The notes beneath the pieces were generated by a model that saw nothing but the letters and a program-made list of their open reading frames with translations, was not told the origin of the DNA and ran no database searches. A DNA stretch of 19,888 nucleotides from positions 1 to 19,888 of the forward strand of contig JAXIHJ010000101.1 in NCBI GenBank assembly GCA_034189755.1. Reading direction: 5' to 3'. The DNA comes from JAXIHJ01 sp034189755 (lineage in GTDB: Bacteria; Planctomycetota; Phycisphaerae; SM23-33). Position numbers and translations under genes: made by a program. Shown piece by piece: positions 1 to 7,522 of this stretch (position 1 is the first letter of the stretch; each line of letters begins with the position of its first letter).

Positions 1-1352
1 CGCGCGACCGCAACTCTACCGAGCTGTTCTTAGTCGAGGGCGACTCGGCGGGTGGACCGGCCAAGCAGGGGCGAGATTCCGCCATCCAGGCTATCCTGCC
101 GCTGCGCGGCAAGATCATCAACGTCGAAAAAGCCCGGCTGGATAAGATACTGAACTTCTCGGAGATACAAAAAATCATCTCCGCCCTGGGCTGCGGTATC
201 GGCAACGACGAATTCGACCTGACCAAGCTTCGCTACGGCAAGGTCATCATCATGACCGACGCCGATGTCGACGGCAGTCACATCCGGACGCTGCTGCTTA
301 CGTTTTTTTACCGGCACATGAAGCCACTGATTCTCGAGGGGCACGTATTCATCGCCCAGCCGCCGCTGTACCTGGTGAAGCGAAAAAAACACAAGGAATA
401 TGTCCTGGACGAACGCCAGATGCGGCAGTCGCTGATAAGCCTCGGCCTGGAGGGCACGTCGCTGCGGGTCTTCGACTTGTCCACCCGCCCCAAACGAATC
501 GGCGCCTCCGGTCGAAAGGCGGCCTCCAAACGTGATACGTCTCAGACGAAGCTGATCATGGAATTCAACGGGGCCAAGCTGCGCGACCTGATCGACGTGC
601 TGGAACAACTAGCCGAAAAGGTCCATATCATCGAGCGGCGCGGGTTGGATTTCGCCAAACTGATGGCCAACCGCAAGAAAGTGTCCTCCGGCGAAAAATT
701 GCCTACACACTGGGCCCTCCTGGACGGCCGGGATATCTTTTGCCACTCGGCGAAGGAATATGAAGATACCATCGAGAAGATTTCCGCGAGTTCCACCGAT
801 TCGGCCTCTATCGAAAAATCGCAACCGGAACCATCTTCAGACGACAAGCCCGGGCAAACCGACGACAAAAAACAAGCCGAGCCCCCGGAGGTCGCCGAAA
901 CTCCACGCATCCAGAAGCAGGCCGAGTTGCACGAGGTCAGAGATATCGAGAAGATCCTCGCGCGGTTGAAGAAGATGAAATTAAGCATCGAGGACTACTT
1001 CCTTACGCGACAGGAGTCCGTCACCGGCCAGAAGGACCCGGCCAAGTACGTTCTGGAAAACGCCGACGGCTTGAAACTGGACCTGGACAACGTCGCCGGC
1101 ATTGTTCCGGGCGTTCGTCAGATCGGGTCTAAGGACATCGAAATCAAGCGATTCAAGGGCCTGGGTGAAATGAATGCTGATGAGTTGTGGGAAACCACGA
1201 TGGACCCCGCCCGGCGCGTGTTGCTGCGCGTCAAGGCTGAAGAGGCCGAGGAAGCCGAACGGCTGTTCAGCCTGCTGATGGGGGACAACGTTGAACGCCG
1301 GCGGAACTTCATCGAGGAACACGCCCTGGAGGTCAAGAACCTGGACGTGTAG
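1..1352 (+). CDS. gyrB: DNA gyrase subunit B, C-terminal part (5' end outside window)
   Basis: ATPase subunit of the type II topoisomerase that introduces negative supercoils; it acts with GyrA. The reading frame is open from base 3, so the N-terminal GHKL ATPase and transducer domains lie upstream of the window. The visible part begins inside the TOPRIM domain: EGDSAGG with its metal-binding Glu, then GRDSAIQAILPLRGKI, then the DADVDG acidic motif, then YRHMKPL and IAQPPLYLVK. The end carries KRFKGLGEMN and LWETTMDP and finishes in the usual EEHALEVKNLDV-like tail. The IAQPPLY...KGLGEMN/LWETTMDP pattern fits GyrB better than ParE. About 240 residues separate QPPLY from KGLGEMN, so an insert is present, as in proteobacterial GyrB and unlike Bacillus. 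Part of it (bases about 787-930) is a charged Ser/Pro/Gln/Glu-rich linker. rsmA follows 86 bases downstream. Confidence 0.97.
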   Translation, partial: RDRNSTELFLVEGDSAGGPAKQGRDSAIQAILPLRGKIINVEKARLDKILNFSEIQKIISALGCGIGNDEFDLTKLRYGKVIIMTDADVDGSHIRTLLLTFFYRHMKPLILEGHVFIAQPPLYLVKRKKHKEYVLDERQMRQSLISLGLEGTSLRVFDLSTRPKRIGASGRKAASKRDTSQTKLIMEFNGAKLRDLIDVLEQLAEKVHIIERRGLDFAKLMANRKKVSSGEKLPTHWALLDGRDIFCHSAKEYEDTIEKISASSTDSASIEKSQPEPSSDDKPGQTDDKKQAEPPEVAETPRIQKQAELHEVRDIEKILARLKKMKLSIEDYFLTRQESVTGQKDPAKYVLENADGLKLDLDNVAGIVPGVRQIGSKDIEIKRFKGLGEMNADELWETTMDPARRVLLRVKAEEAEEAERLFSLLMGDNVERRRNFIEEHALEVKNLDV

Positions 1353-1356
1353 AAGC

Positions 1357-1437
1357 ATTCAGCTATCACCCGTCAGCCTCGAAACAAAGTGAATACCGCC
1401 CCTGTATTGACCCGGAACTGATAGCCGAAGGCTGAAT
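1357..1437 (+). other. Imperfect inverted repeat filling the gyrB-rsmA gap
   Basis: ATTCAGC at 1357-1363 is complementary to GCTGAAT at 1431-1437. Directly inside, TATCA (1364-1368) is complementary to TGATA (1419-1423), leaving a bulge on the 3' side. An inner hairpin AATAC/GTATT (1392-1396 with 1404-1408) sits in the loop. The 3' arm ends one base before the rsmA start codon, so a folded RNA could limit ribosome access. There is no U-tract, so it is not a typical terminator. The arms are short and chance is possible. Confidence 0.3.
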
Positions 1438-1438
1438 C

Positions 1439-2332
1439 ATGCAGACGCTCCATGAGATTCGCGGGCTGCTCAAGGCGGCGAGCCTGACGCCGCTGAAACA
1501 ACTCGGCCAAAACTTCCTGATTGATCAGAACCTGATGGCCAAGCTGCTGACTCTGGCCGAGCCGGCCGGCCGAAATGTACTGGAAGTAGGTCCCGGAACC
1601 GGTTCGCTGACCGGTGAGCTTTTGGGCGTGGCGGACAGGGTCGTTGCAGTGGAGATCGACCGAGGCTTACACAAGCTGCTGCGTGACCGCTTCGCCGAAC
1701 ATGTCCTGCAAAAGAACCTGGTGCTGATCCACGGCGACGTCCTGACCGGCAAGCACGCTATCTCGGCGGCGGTCCTGGCCGAGTTGAGAAACGCCGCCCA
1801 TCTGGTATCCAACCTGCCCTATAACATCGCCACACCCCTGCTGGTGGAATGCCTGTTGAACTCATGGCGGGCCTGCCGAGGCGATCCGGCCTCGTGCATG
1901 TTTGAGCGGCTGACGTTCACCGTGCAGCGCGAGCTGGCCGATCGGCTGACCGCCAAGCCCCTTACCAACGACTACGGCCCGGTTAGTGTAATCACGGCCC
2001 TGCTGGGCCGGTGCACGCTCGGCCCGACCGTGCCGCCGCAGGCATTTTGGCCCAGGCCTAAGGTGCCCGGCAGGATCGTCCGCATCGATTTTGACTCCGC
2101 CGCCGCCGAACGATTAAAAGATGCAACGGCGCTACAGACCGTGCTTTCGCTGGCCTTCGGGCAGCGCCGAAAACAAATCGGCTCGGTAATCCGCCGCTGC
2201 GACGCCGTCTGCTCCGCCGGAGCCTTCGCCGCAGCTCTGGAGGCGGCGGAAATCGAACGGACTCACCGGGCCGAAAATGTCCCGCCGAAAAAATTCCTCG
2301 CCCTGGCCAACGCGTTGAGGCTACAGACATGA
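1439..2332 (+). CDS. rsmA: 16S rRNA (adenine1518-N6/adenine1519-N6)-dimethyltransferase
   Basis: KsgA/RsmA dimethylates two adjacent adenines in the 3'-terminal hairpin of 16S rRNA, using S-adenosylmethionine, late in 30S assembly. The 297 residues are slightly longer than E. coli KsgA. Visible motifs are GQNFLID (about 23-29), the SAM-binding loop LEVGPGTGSLT (48-58), the acidic ribose-binding VAVEID (69-74), HGD (98-100) and the catalytic NLPYN (125-129). The C-terminal RrmJ-like helical part includes FWPRPKVPG and FGQRRKQIG, both typical of the family. The ATG at 1439 puts the N-terminus at the expected distance from QNFL. No strong Shine-Dalgarno sequence is seen, and the start lies just after an inverted repeat. 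The coding strand is the same as gyrB, and cotranscription is possible. Confidence 0.95.
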   Translation: MQTLHEIRGLLKAASLTPLKQLGQNFLIDQNLMAKLLTLAEPAGRNVLEVGPGTGSLTGELLGVADRVVAVEIDRGLHKLLRDRFAEHVLQKNLVLIHGDVLTGKHAISAAVLAELRNAAHLVSNLPYNIATPLLVECLLNSWRACRGDPASCMFERLTFTVQRELADRLTAKPLTNDYGPVSVITALLGRCTLGPTVPPQAFWPRPKVPGRIVRIDFDSAAAERLKDATALQTVLSLAFGQRRKQIGSVIRRCDAVCSAGAFAAALEAAEIERTHRAENVPPKKFLALANALRLQT

Positions 2333-2365
2333 CGAACCTGAGAGCCTCAGCGCAGCTAACTTTGC

Positions 2366-2394
2366 TTGCCATGAAGTCGAGGGTTTATTACATT
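2366..2394 (+). promoter_or_regulatory. Candidate sigma70-type promoter of the TPR gene
   Basis: TTGCCA at 2366-2371 and TACATT at 2389-2394 are separated by exactly 17 bases. The element lies in the 107-base gap between rsmA and the TPR gene, 45 bases before its start codon. Both hexamers match the consensus only partly. No experimental support exists. Confidence 0.35.
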
Positions 2395-2439
2395 TGCGTA
2401 TCTAAAGATAAAAAGTGTGTGATAAGAACCAGGGCATAA

Positions 2440-3807
2440 ATGACACAGACAGACACAAATGAGACCGACTCTACGGGCAAGGGCAAGGTCTTCTTTGACC
2501 GCGCCGACCAGGTCGCCGAGACCGGCAACTGGGACTTCGCCATCGAACTGTACATCGAGGGCATATCCCGCGAACCGGACAATATCGAACGCGGGCACAA
2601 ACCGTTGCGGGAAGTATCTCTGAAACGAAAGGCCCAGGGCGGCAAGGGGCCGGGAATTATGGAGCAACTGAAACGCAGGCCCACCAAGGACCCCCTGGTC
2701 AGTCTCTCCAATGCCGAGTACCTCCTGGCGAAGGAGCCTGGTTCCGTTTCCTATATGATACAACTGCTCAGGGCCGTAATCTCGCTGAAGCTGCGCGACG
2801 TCGTCAAGTGGATTTGCGACATCCTTCTCGAAACCCAGCGTCAGGGCAAGCCTCGCAGGAGCGTGTTGGCGACGGTGATTACGGCCTACCACGACATCGA
2901 AGAATACACCGCGGCTCTAAGAGCCTGCGAGATGGCCCATCAGTTGGCGCCGAACGATCAGAAGATCACCGAGGCTCTCAAGGAACTGTCGGCCAAGTAC
3001 ACCATCCAGCAGGGCAGGTACGGTGAGGATGGCGATTTCATCAAGAGCGTCCGTGACATGGACAAGCAGAAGGACCTGATCAGTGAAGACTCCCTGGTCA
3101 AGCAGCAGTCCTACCTTGAAAAGCAGATCGACAACGCCCGGAAGGAGTACCTTGAATCCCCGACCGTACCGGGAAAGGTCAACGCCCTGGTCGATGCGCT
3201 GCTGAAATTTGAAGACGAAAGCTACGAGAACGAGGCAATCGACGTGCTGGCCAAGGCTCACACCGACACCAAGGCCTACCAGTTCAAGATGCGCATCGGT
3301 GACATTCGCATCCGCCAAATGACGCGTAAATATCGCAAACTCGTAGCCGCCGGCGACAAGTCCGCCGCGGCCGACCACACGAAACGACAACTGAAATTCG
3401 AACTGGGTGAATATGTCGAGCGGGCGGCAAACTATCCTACCGACCTGGCACTGAAGTTCGAACTCGGCCGAAGACAGTACGCAGCCGGCAAGTATGACGA
3501 TGCGATTGCCTCACTCCAACAGGCCCAGCGAGATCCGCACCGCCACCTGCATGCCCTGAACCTCCTGGGGCAATGCTTCGCCCAAAAAGGTCTGCTCCGC
3601 GAGGCCGCCGACACCTACGAGCGCGCCCTGGAAACCGAAATGACAGAAGCGCGAATCAAGGAAATACGCTACAATTACGGCGGCGTACTGGAACAAATGG
3701 ACCAGTTGGAAAAGGCGCAGGAGCAGTACTCTCAGGTCACTCAGATCGACTACAATTACAAAGATGCCCGCGATCGGCTGGAAAATATCCGGAAGAGGAT
3801 CGGCTAA
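2440..3807 (+). CDS. Tetratricopeptide repeat protein of unknown function
   Basis: A 455-residue soluble, charged protein with no signal peptide or membrane segment, so probably cytoplasmic. An N-terminal TPR-like unit lies at about 17-50 (FFDRADQVAETGNWDFAIEL). A middle helical region follows, with a likely coiled coil near VKQQSYLEKQIDNARKEYL. At least three canonical TPR units occupy about 334-441 (for example LGRRQYAAGKYDDAIASL and LGQCFAQKGLLREAADTY). TPR arrays are protein-interaction scaffolds, and no catalytic motif is visible. The ATG at 2440 is the natural start, but its ribosome binding site is weak. A candidate promoter lies upstream. Partner and function cannot be named from the sequence. 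Confidence 0.85.
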   Translation: MTQTDTNETDSTGKGKVFFDRADQVAETGNWDFAIELYIEGISREPDNIERGHKPLREVSLKRKAQGGKGPGIMEQLKRRPTKDPLVSLSNAEYLLAKEPGSVSYMIQLLRAVISLKLRDVVKWICDILLETQRQGKPRRSVLATVITAYHDIEEYTAALRACEMAHQLAPNDQKITEALKELSAKYTIQQGRYGEDGDFIKSVRDMDKQKDLISEDSLVKQQSYLEKQIDNARKEYLESPTVPGKVNALVDALLKFEDESYENEAIDVLAKAHTDTKAYQFKMRIGDIRIRQMTRKYRKLVAAGDKSAAADHTKRQLKFELGEYVERAANYPTDLALKFELGRRQYAAGKYDDAIASLQQAQRDPHRHLHALNLLGQCFAQKGLLREAADTYERALETEMTEARIKEIRYNYGGVLEQMDQLEKAQEQYSQVTQIDYNYKDARDRLENIRKRIG

Positions 3808-3907
3808 GCGCAGCGCCGCACAACCTGCTCGATTAGCGCATTTTTTGTAATGGTTGTCGCATCAGGCCTCAAGGCCGTCGGCCCCGGTAAACCATGAGGA
3901 ATATGCC

Positions 3908-5098
3908 TTGTTTGCCCTTGAGGACAGAGACGATTTCAAACGCGAAAAACTGTCTTTAGAGTCCTGGCTTCGTCCGCCAATGATCGCCAGGCCCTATGTG
4001 TTCGACGCAATCGGCGTCGGGTTGATAATCGCTCTGGCGGCGGTGCTCCTGCCCGTCTGGCAGGCGGATGGAACGCCGTATCTCCCCGATATAGCCGGCC
4101 AGATGGCCTCGTATTACCTGCTGCCCGTGATGGCATTTTGCCTGGCGCTGCGGTGCGGGGCGATCGATCTGAGCGTCTGGATTAACACCGCGCTGGGCGG
4201 CATCACCGCCGCCGTGCTGATCAAAGGCGGCGTAAGCATCGGCTGGTCATTTGCAGCCGGCGCTGCGGCGGGCCTGGCGCTCGGCCTGGTGAACGCTTCG
4301 CTGGTGGCGCTGTTGCGTTTGCCCAGCCTGATCGTTACACCGGTAACGGCCGCCCTGGCCTTGTGGGCCTTGCGTGCGCAGTTCGACCAGCGATACATTT
4401 CCGTACCGCCGGAGGTCTTCGAGAACTGGCTGTTGATGTCCGAAATGCCTCTTCTTATCGCGCGCATGTTGCTGGTCGCCGCCGTGTACAGCGTAATAAT
4501 GCTGGACCTGCTGGTACTGGAAGTCGCCGCCAGGCGAGGCGTTAAATTCACCAGTCGGCAGAACCTCTTCGCCGCCTTATGCGTCTCTGGCGTCCTGTCG
4601 GCCTCCGGCGGTGTATGCTGGCTGCTGGACCACGGTGCTGCGCCCGTGCCGGGCCGGTTGATTGGCGACCTGCGGGTTCCGGCGGCGGCTGTCCTGGCCG
4701 GAGCGATATTCCTCCGTGGAAGAGGACGAACTCTTCTGACCTGCGCCTGCTTGCCGGCATCGCTGCTACTTGCAACGGTCTGGCGACAGCGGGTCTGGAA
4801 CCTGTACGTCCACGGTTACGCGATGCAGATGGCGGTGCTGGCGGGGATGTCCATCGTGGCGCACCTGGCCGCGAGACACTGGCTTTGCCCGAAACCGGCC
4901 GGCGGAAAACTTTTGGGCGCAGTTACTGCGGTGATGGCTGCCGCAGGCGTTATCATCGTGGCTGCGGCGGGGGCTGTAACCGGGCCGGCTGCACGTGCCG
5001 CACTGCACGCTACCGGGCTTGCTTTTTCTCTGACCGGGGCCGGCGTACTGATAACCACCAGAACGCTCCGCGCTCTCATCGGCCGAAAAAGCCGCTGA
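3908..5098 (+). CDS. ABC-type sugar transporter permease-like membrane protein (RbsC/BPD_transp_2 family), orphan
   Basis: A hydrophobic protein of about 400 residues with eight to ten membrane segments. The pattern resembles RbsC/XylH-type permeases: CGAIDLSVW in the first half matches the family's GGIDLSVG signature. It is followed by GLALGLVNASLVALLRLPSLIVTPVT, here quoted only as the GLVNA and LRLPSLIVT motifs. The second half has RGVKFTSRQNLFA...SGVLSASGG and AAVLAGAIFLRGRGR, like the family's SGI...LSG.LAALAG and GG.SL.GGRG. No ATPase or binding protein is nearby, so partners must be encoded elsewhere or the function has drifted. Start choice: TTG at 3908 is preceded by GAGGA with 7 bases spacing. 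An in-frame TTG at 3854 gives a longer form but lacks a ribosome binding site. The stop lies 28 bases from the convergent neighbour's stop. Confidence 0.75.
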   Translation: MFALEDRDDFKREKLSLESWLRPPMIARPYVFDAIGVGLIIALAAVLLPVWQADGTPYLPDIAGQMASYYLLPVMAFCLALRCGAIDLSVWINTALGGITAAVLIKGGVSIGWSFAAGAAAGLALGLVNASLVALLRLPSLIVTPVTAALALWALRAQFDQRYISVPPEVFENWLLMSEMPLLIARMLLVAAVYSVIMLDLLVLEVAARRGVKFTSRQNLFAALCVSGVLSASGGVCWLLDHGAAPVPGRLIGDLRVPAAAVLAGAIFLRGRGRTLLTCACLPASLLLATVWRQRVWNLYVHGYAMQMAVLAGMSIVAHLAARHWLCPKPAGGKLLGAVTAVMAAAGVIIVAAAGAVTGPAARAALHATGLAFSLTGAGVLITTRTLRALIGRKSR

Positions 5099-5109
5099 AC
5101 GGACAGACC

Positions 5110-5126
5110 AAAAAAGCTCGGCGAGC
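5110..5126 (-). terminator. Short possible intrinsic terminator after the DUF4159 gene
   Basis: Read on the minus strand, GCTC-GCC-GAGC is followed at once by six T residues, starting directly after the stop codon. The stem has only four base pairs, so strength is doubtful. On the other strand the A-run precedes the hairpin, so it would not serve the convergent permease gene. Confidence 0.35.
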
Positions 5127-7370
5127 CTACTTGTCCGGCTTCGCCGGCTGGGAGGCGGGCTTGGCATCCGGCTGGCTGAGTACGTACAAGACAATGTTCC
5201 GCATTATTTCATACGCGGATTCCGGGGCGTACCCATCCACTGCATACGCAGGATAGCCAACCAGGCCGGCCGTCAGGTCCTGCCGGCTGTACAGCACCGC
5301 GGGACGACTCGTGCCGGTGGTGTCCAAAAGCACCGCCTGAAGGACCGGTTCCTTCCGGGGGCCCAGGGCCTTTACCGTCCGGCGGCGATACTTCACCCGC
5401 TGGATTTCATGATCCTTAACGTCGTAAATCGGCGAGGTCGTCGCCAGGCGGCGAATCGCGCGAATTCCGTACATGTCCGCCAGAAGCTTCTCCGTAGAAG
5501 CTGCAAACGAGCTCGACCCGCCCGCCGCATCGATCACCAGCGTGCCGCCTGCGGCCAAAAACTGCTTCAGGGCCTCCTTCTCCTCGTCCGTTACGTGAAA
5601 CTCGCCCGTGCCGCTCATTACCGCAAGTTTCACCTTGGCCTCCGGAAGCTTCTTTATTTCTATCGGGCCGAGGACCTGGAGCTTTACGTTCTCCTCGTTG
5701 CCCATCCGCAGGGCGAACCGCTCGTACGCCAGCGGTTCCGGGTCATAGTTCGACGAGTGTTTCAACCTCGCCAACTTGAACGGCGTCGGATTTTCCAGTT
5801 TTTTAGCCTCCGGCCAGGGACTCGTGCCCCGGTGACGCAGCACACCCTTGTCCGTTACATACATGAACACGTTCGCCGCCGACTCAAACGCCCACTTCTC
5901 CGTCGCGAGGTTGCGAAGCTGCCAACTCCGCGATAAGTCTTCATCCGTATGAATCACCAATGAACGGACACCGTTGCTGATCGTGTGCAATTTAGGCCTG
6001 CTGCGAAGCGGGAAATACACCGAGTACAACTCGTGATCCTGTGGACAGGGCGTCATCTCATAATCCGGAAACAGTTTTTTGTAGACCTTCCGGATGCCGT
6101 CGCCGAATCCCTTGCCGTCACACTCCCTGACCGACAACAGTGTTCCGCCCTGCCAGACGTACCTTCGCAGCTTTTTGATATCCTGGTCCGTGAACTCCGG
6201 GGCTTTCGAGGCTGAAATATACAGAATCGGGGCGTCATGCCACTCGCTGACCGGGACGCGGAGATTGATAATCTGCCAGTTCACCGTTTTCTCGAACGTT
6301 CGGCTCATCCAGCGGGTCAGTGAAGCTAAGTCGCGGGGACGGTTGTTCCAGTCGCCGTGAAACTCCAGCTTGTTGAACAGGATCGGGTGCCTGCCTCTAA
6401 GCAAAAACAGCAGGGCAAAGGCCGTGCTCACGTCGTTGCCCCATTTGCCGCCGGCCCAGCCGCCGCTCGAGCTGCGGCGAAGCAGTTCGGTGGCGCCGAT
6501 CTTGTACCAGTCGGCTGTGCCGAAGTATTTGTATCCGCTGGCCAGCCCCACACGCTCCACGCCGTAGAGGTAGTAGTACAGGTCGCTGTGGCCAAGAGGC
6601 ACCTTCCCCTGGAACGTCTTGGCGAAGTTTCGGTCGAACCAGAGCAAGCCGGCCTTGATGGGCTTGAACTCCGTGTTGACGTCGCACTTTACGAACCCAT
6701 CTGAGAAGAGGTTGTCGAAACAGACGTAAAGGCTTGCCACACCTGCGGTGGACATGGCCGCTGCGCTGTTCGGCTGGCCGGTGGTGTACGACCAGCCGCC
6801 GTCGTCGTACTGACAGTTCAGCCAATGCTGCATTACCAGCCACCAGTACTGCTTGGGAACCTCCAGGTTCGCCTGTGCGCCCGCCCAGACGCCAAGCAGG
6901 CCGTACTGACTGTTGGAATTGTCGCCGCTGCTCTTGTGGTCGCCCATGGAGGTGTAGGTGTAGCTGCCATTGGCAGTGGACTTGCATAGTAATTCGACGT
7001 CCTTTCGAAGCTGCTGGAGGTACTTGTTGTCCTGCCTGCTTGCAGCCAGCCAGACGTTAGCCCGCAGGCCCAGCGAATAGGTTCTATTGGTCTGTCCGTC
7101 CCGCAGGAATCGCAGAGCATTGACCATGCGCGGCTCCTGAACGCTGGCACCACTTTCCAGAAGCGCATAGACCACCAATGCGCTGGGGCCTACAGTATAT
7201 TGCTGCATGGCGGGCCAGCTACCGTTGCCCTGCTGGCGGGACCAGAGGAACTTAATGCCGCCGTCAATGGCCTTTTCGACGGCTTTGTCAGAAAACCCCG
7301 CCTGACCAAAAACCTGTGACCCAAAAAGACAACAAACCAGACAGAAGATAACAGGGCAACTTTTAATCAT
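5127..7370 (-). CDS. Secreted terpenoid-cyclase-fold protein with DUF4159 domain
   Basis: The start at 7370 (ATG) is chosen because AAGGAGA lies 6 bases upstream and it places a signal peptide (MIKSCPVIFCLVCCLFGSQ) at the N-terminus; an upstream in-frame ATG at 7409 would add 13 polar residues. The mature protein of about 725 residues is exported. Residues about 25-335 look like an alpha/alpha toroid of squalene-cyclase/prenyltransferase type, with repeated aromatic-Gly signatures (RQQGNGSWP, YDDGGWSY, SGGWAGGKWG). Residues about 340-540 fit DUF4159 (EWHDAPILYISA, FTDQDIKKLRRYVWQGGTL). A second similar unit follows near the C-terminus (TDEEKEALKQFLAAGGTLVID). This architecture is common in planctomycetes and its role is not established. 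It does not carry an obvious DxDD cyclase motif. prfB lies upstream on the same strand, 152 bases away. Confidence 0.85.
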   Translation of the reverse strand: MIKSCPVIFCLVCCLFGSQVFGQAGFSDKAVEKAIDGGIKFLWSRQQGNGSWPAMQQYTVGPSALVVYALLESGASVQEPRMVNALRFLRDGQTNRTYSLGLRANVWLAASRQDNKYLQQLRKDVELLCKSTANGSYTYTSMGDHKSSGDNSNSQYGLLGVWAGAQANLEVPKQYWWLVMQHWLNCQYDDGGWSYTTGQPNSAAAMSTAGVASLYVCFDNLFSDGFVKCDVNTEFKPIKAGLLWFDRNFAKTFQGKVPLGHSDLYYYLYGVERVGLASGYKYFGTADWYKIGATELLRRSSSGGWAGGKWGNDVSTAFALLFLLRGRHPILFNKLEFHGDWNNRPRDLASLTRWMSRTFEKTVNWQIINLRVPVSEWHDAPILYISASKAPEFTDQDIKKLRRYVWQGGTLLSVRECDGKGFGDGIRKVYKKLFPDYEMTPCPQDHELYSVYFPLRSRPKLHTISNGVRSLVIHTDEDLSRSWQLRNLATEKWAFESAANVFMYVTDKGVLRHRGTSPWPEAKKLENPTPFKLARLKHSSNYDPEPLAYERFALRMGNEENVKLQVLGPIEIKKLPEAKVKLAVMSGTGEFHVTDEEKEALKQFLAAGGTLVIDAAGGSSSFAASTEKLLADMYGIRAIRRLATTSPIYDVKDHEIQRVKYRRRTVKALGPRKEPVLQAVLLDTTGTSRPAVLYSRQDLTAGLVGYPAYAVDGYAPESAYEIMRNIVLYVLSQPDAKPASQPAKPDK

Positions 7371-7399
7371 CGCTGCTCTCCTTGATCGAAGCCAGCCCG

Positions 7400-7437
7400 G
7401 CTGATTCATTTCAGCCTTAGTTCTGAAATAAATCAGC
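7400..7437 (-). repeat. 15-bp inverted repeat in the leader of the DUF4159 gene
   Basis: On the plus strand, GCTGATTCATTTCAG (7400-7414) and CTGAAATAAATCAGC (7423-7437) are inverted copies with one mismatch, separated by 8 bases. In minus-strand RNA the mismatch becomes a G-U wobble, so the transcript could form an unbroken 15-pair stem about 16 bases upstream of the ribosome binding site at 7376-7383. No U-tract follows. It may be a regulatory stem in the 5' UTR or a double-stranded operator. Confidence 0.65.
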
Positions 7438-7460
7438 TCATCCTAATTTTATACCCATTC

Positions 7461-7489
7461 AGTATGCCAGAAACCACTTATTCAAACAA
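7461..7489 (-). promoter_or_regulatory. Weak candidate promoter for the DUF4159 gene
   Basis: On the minus strand TTGTTT (7489-7484) and CATACT (7466-7461) are 17 bases apart. They would start a transcript upstream of the 15-bp inverted repeat. An alternative -10, TATAAA, lies nearby at about 7449-7454. Both assignments are tentative. Confidence 0.25.
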
Positions 7490-7522
7490 GCCCACTGCTG
7501 CGTGGCCCCTACTAATGGACTC

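Noticed and set aside
3807..3847. GCGC...GCGC followed by TTTTTT after the TPR gene as a terminator
   Set aside because: Only four base pairs with a loop over 20 bases; the stem would not be stable.
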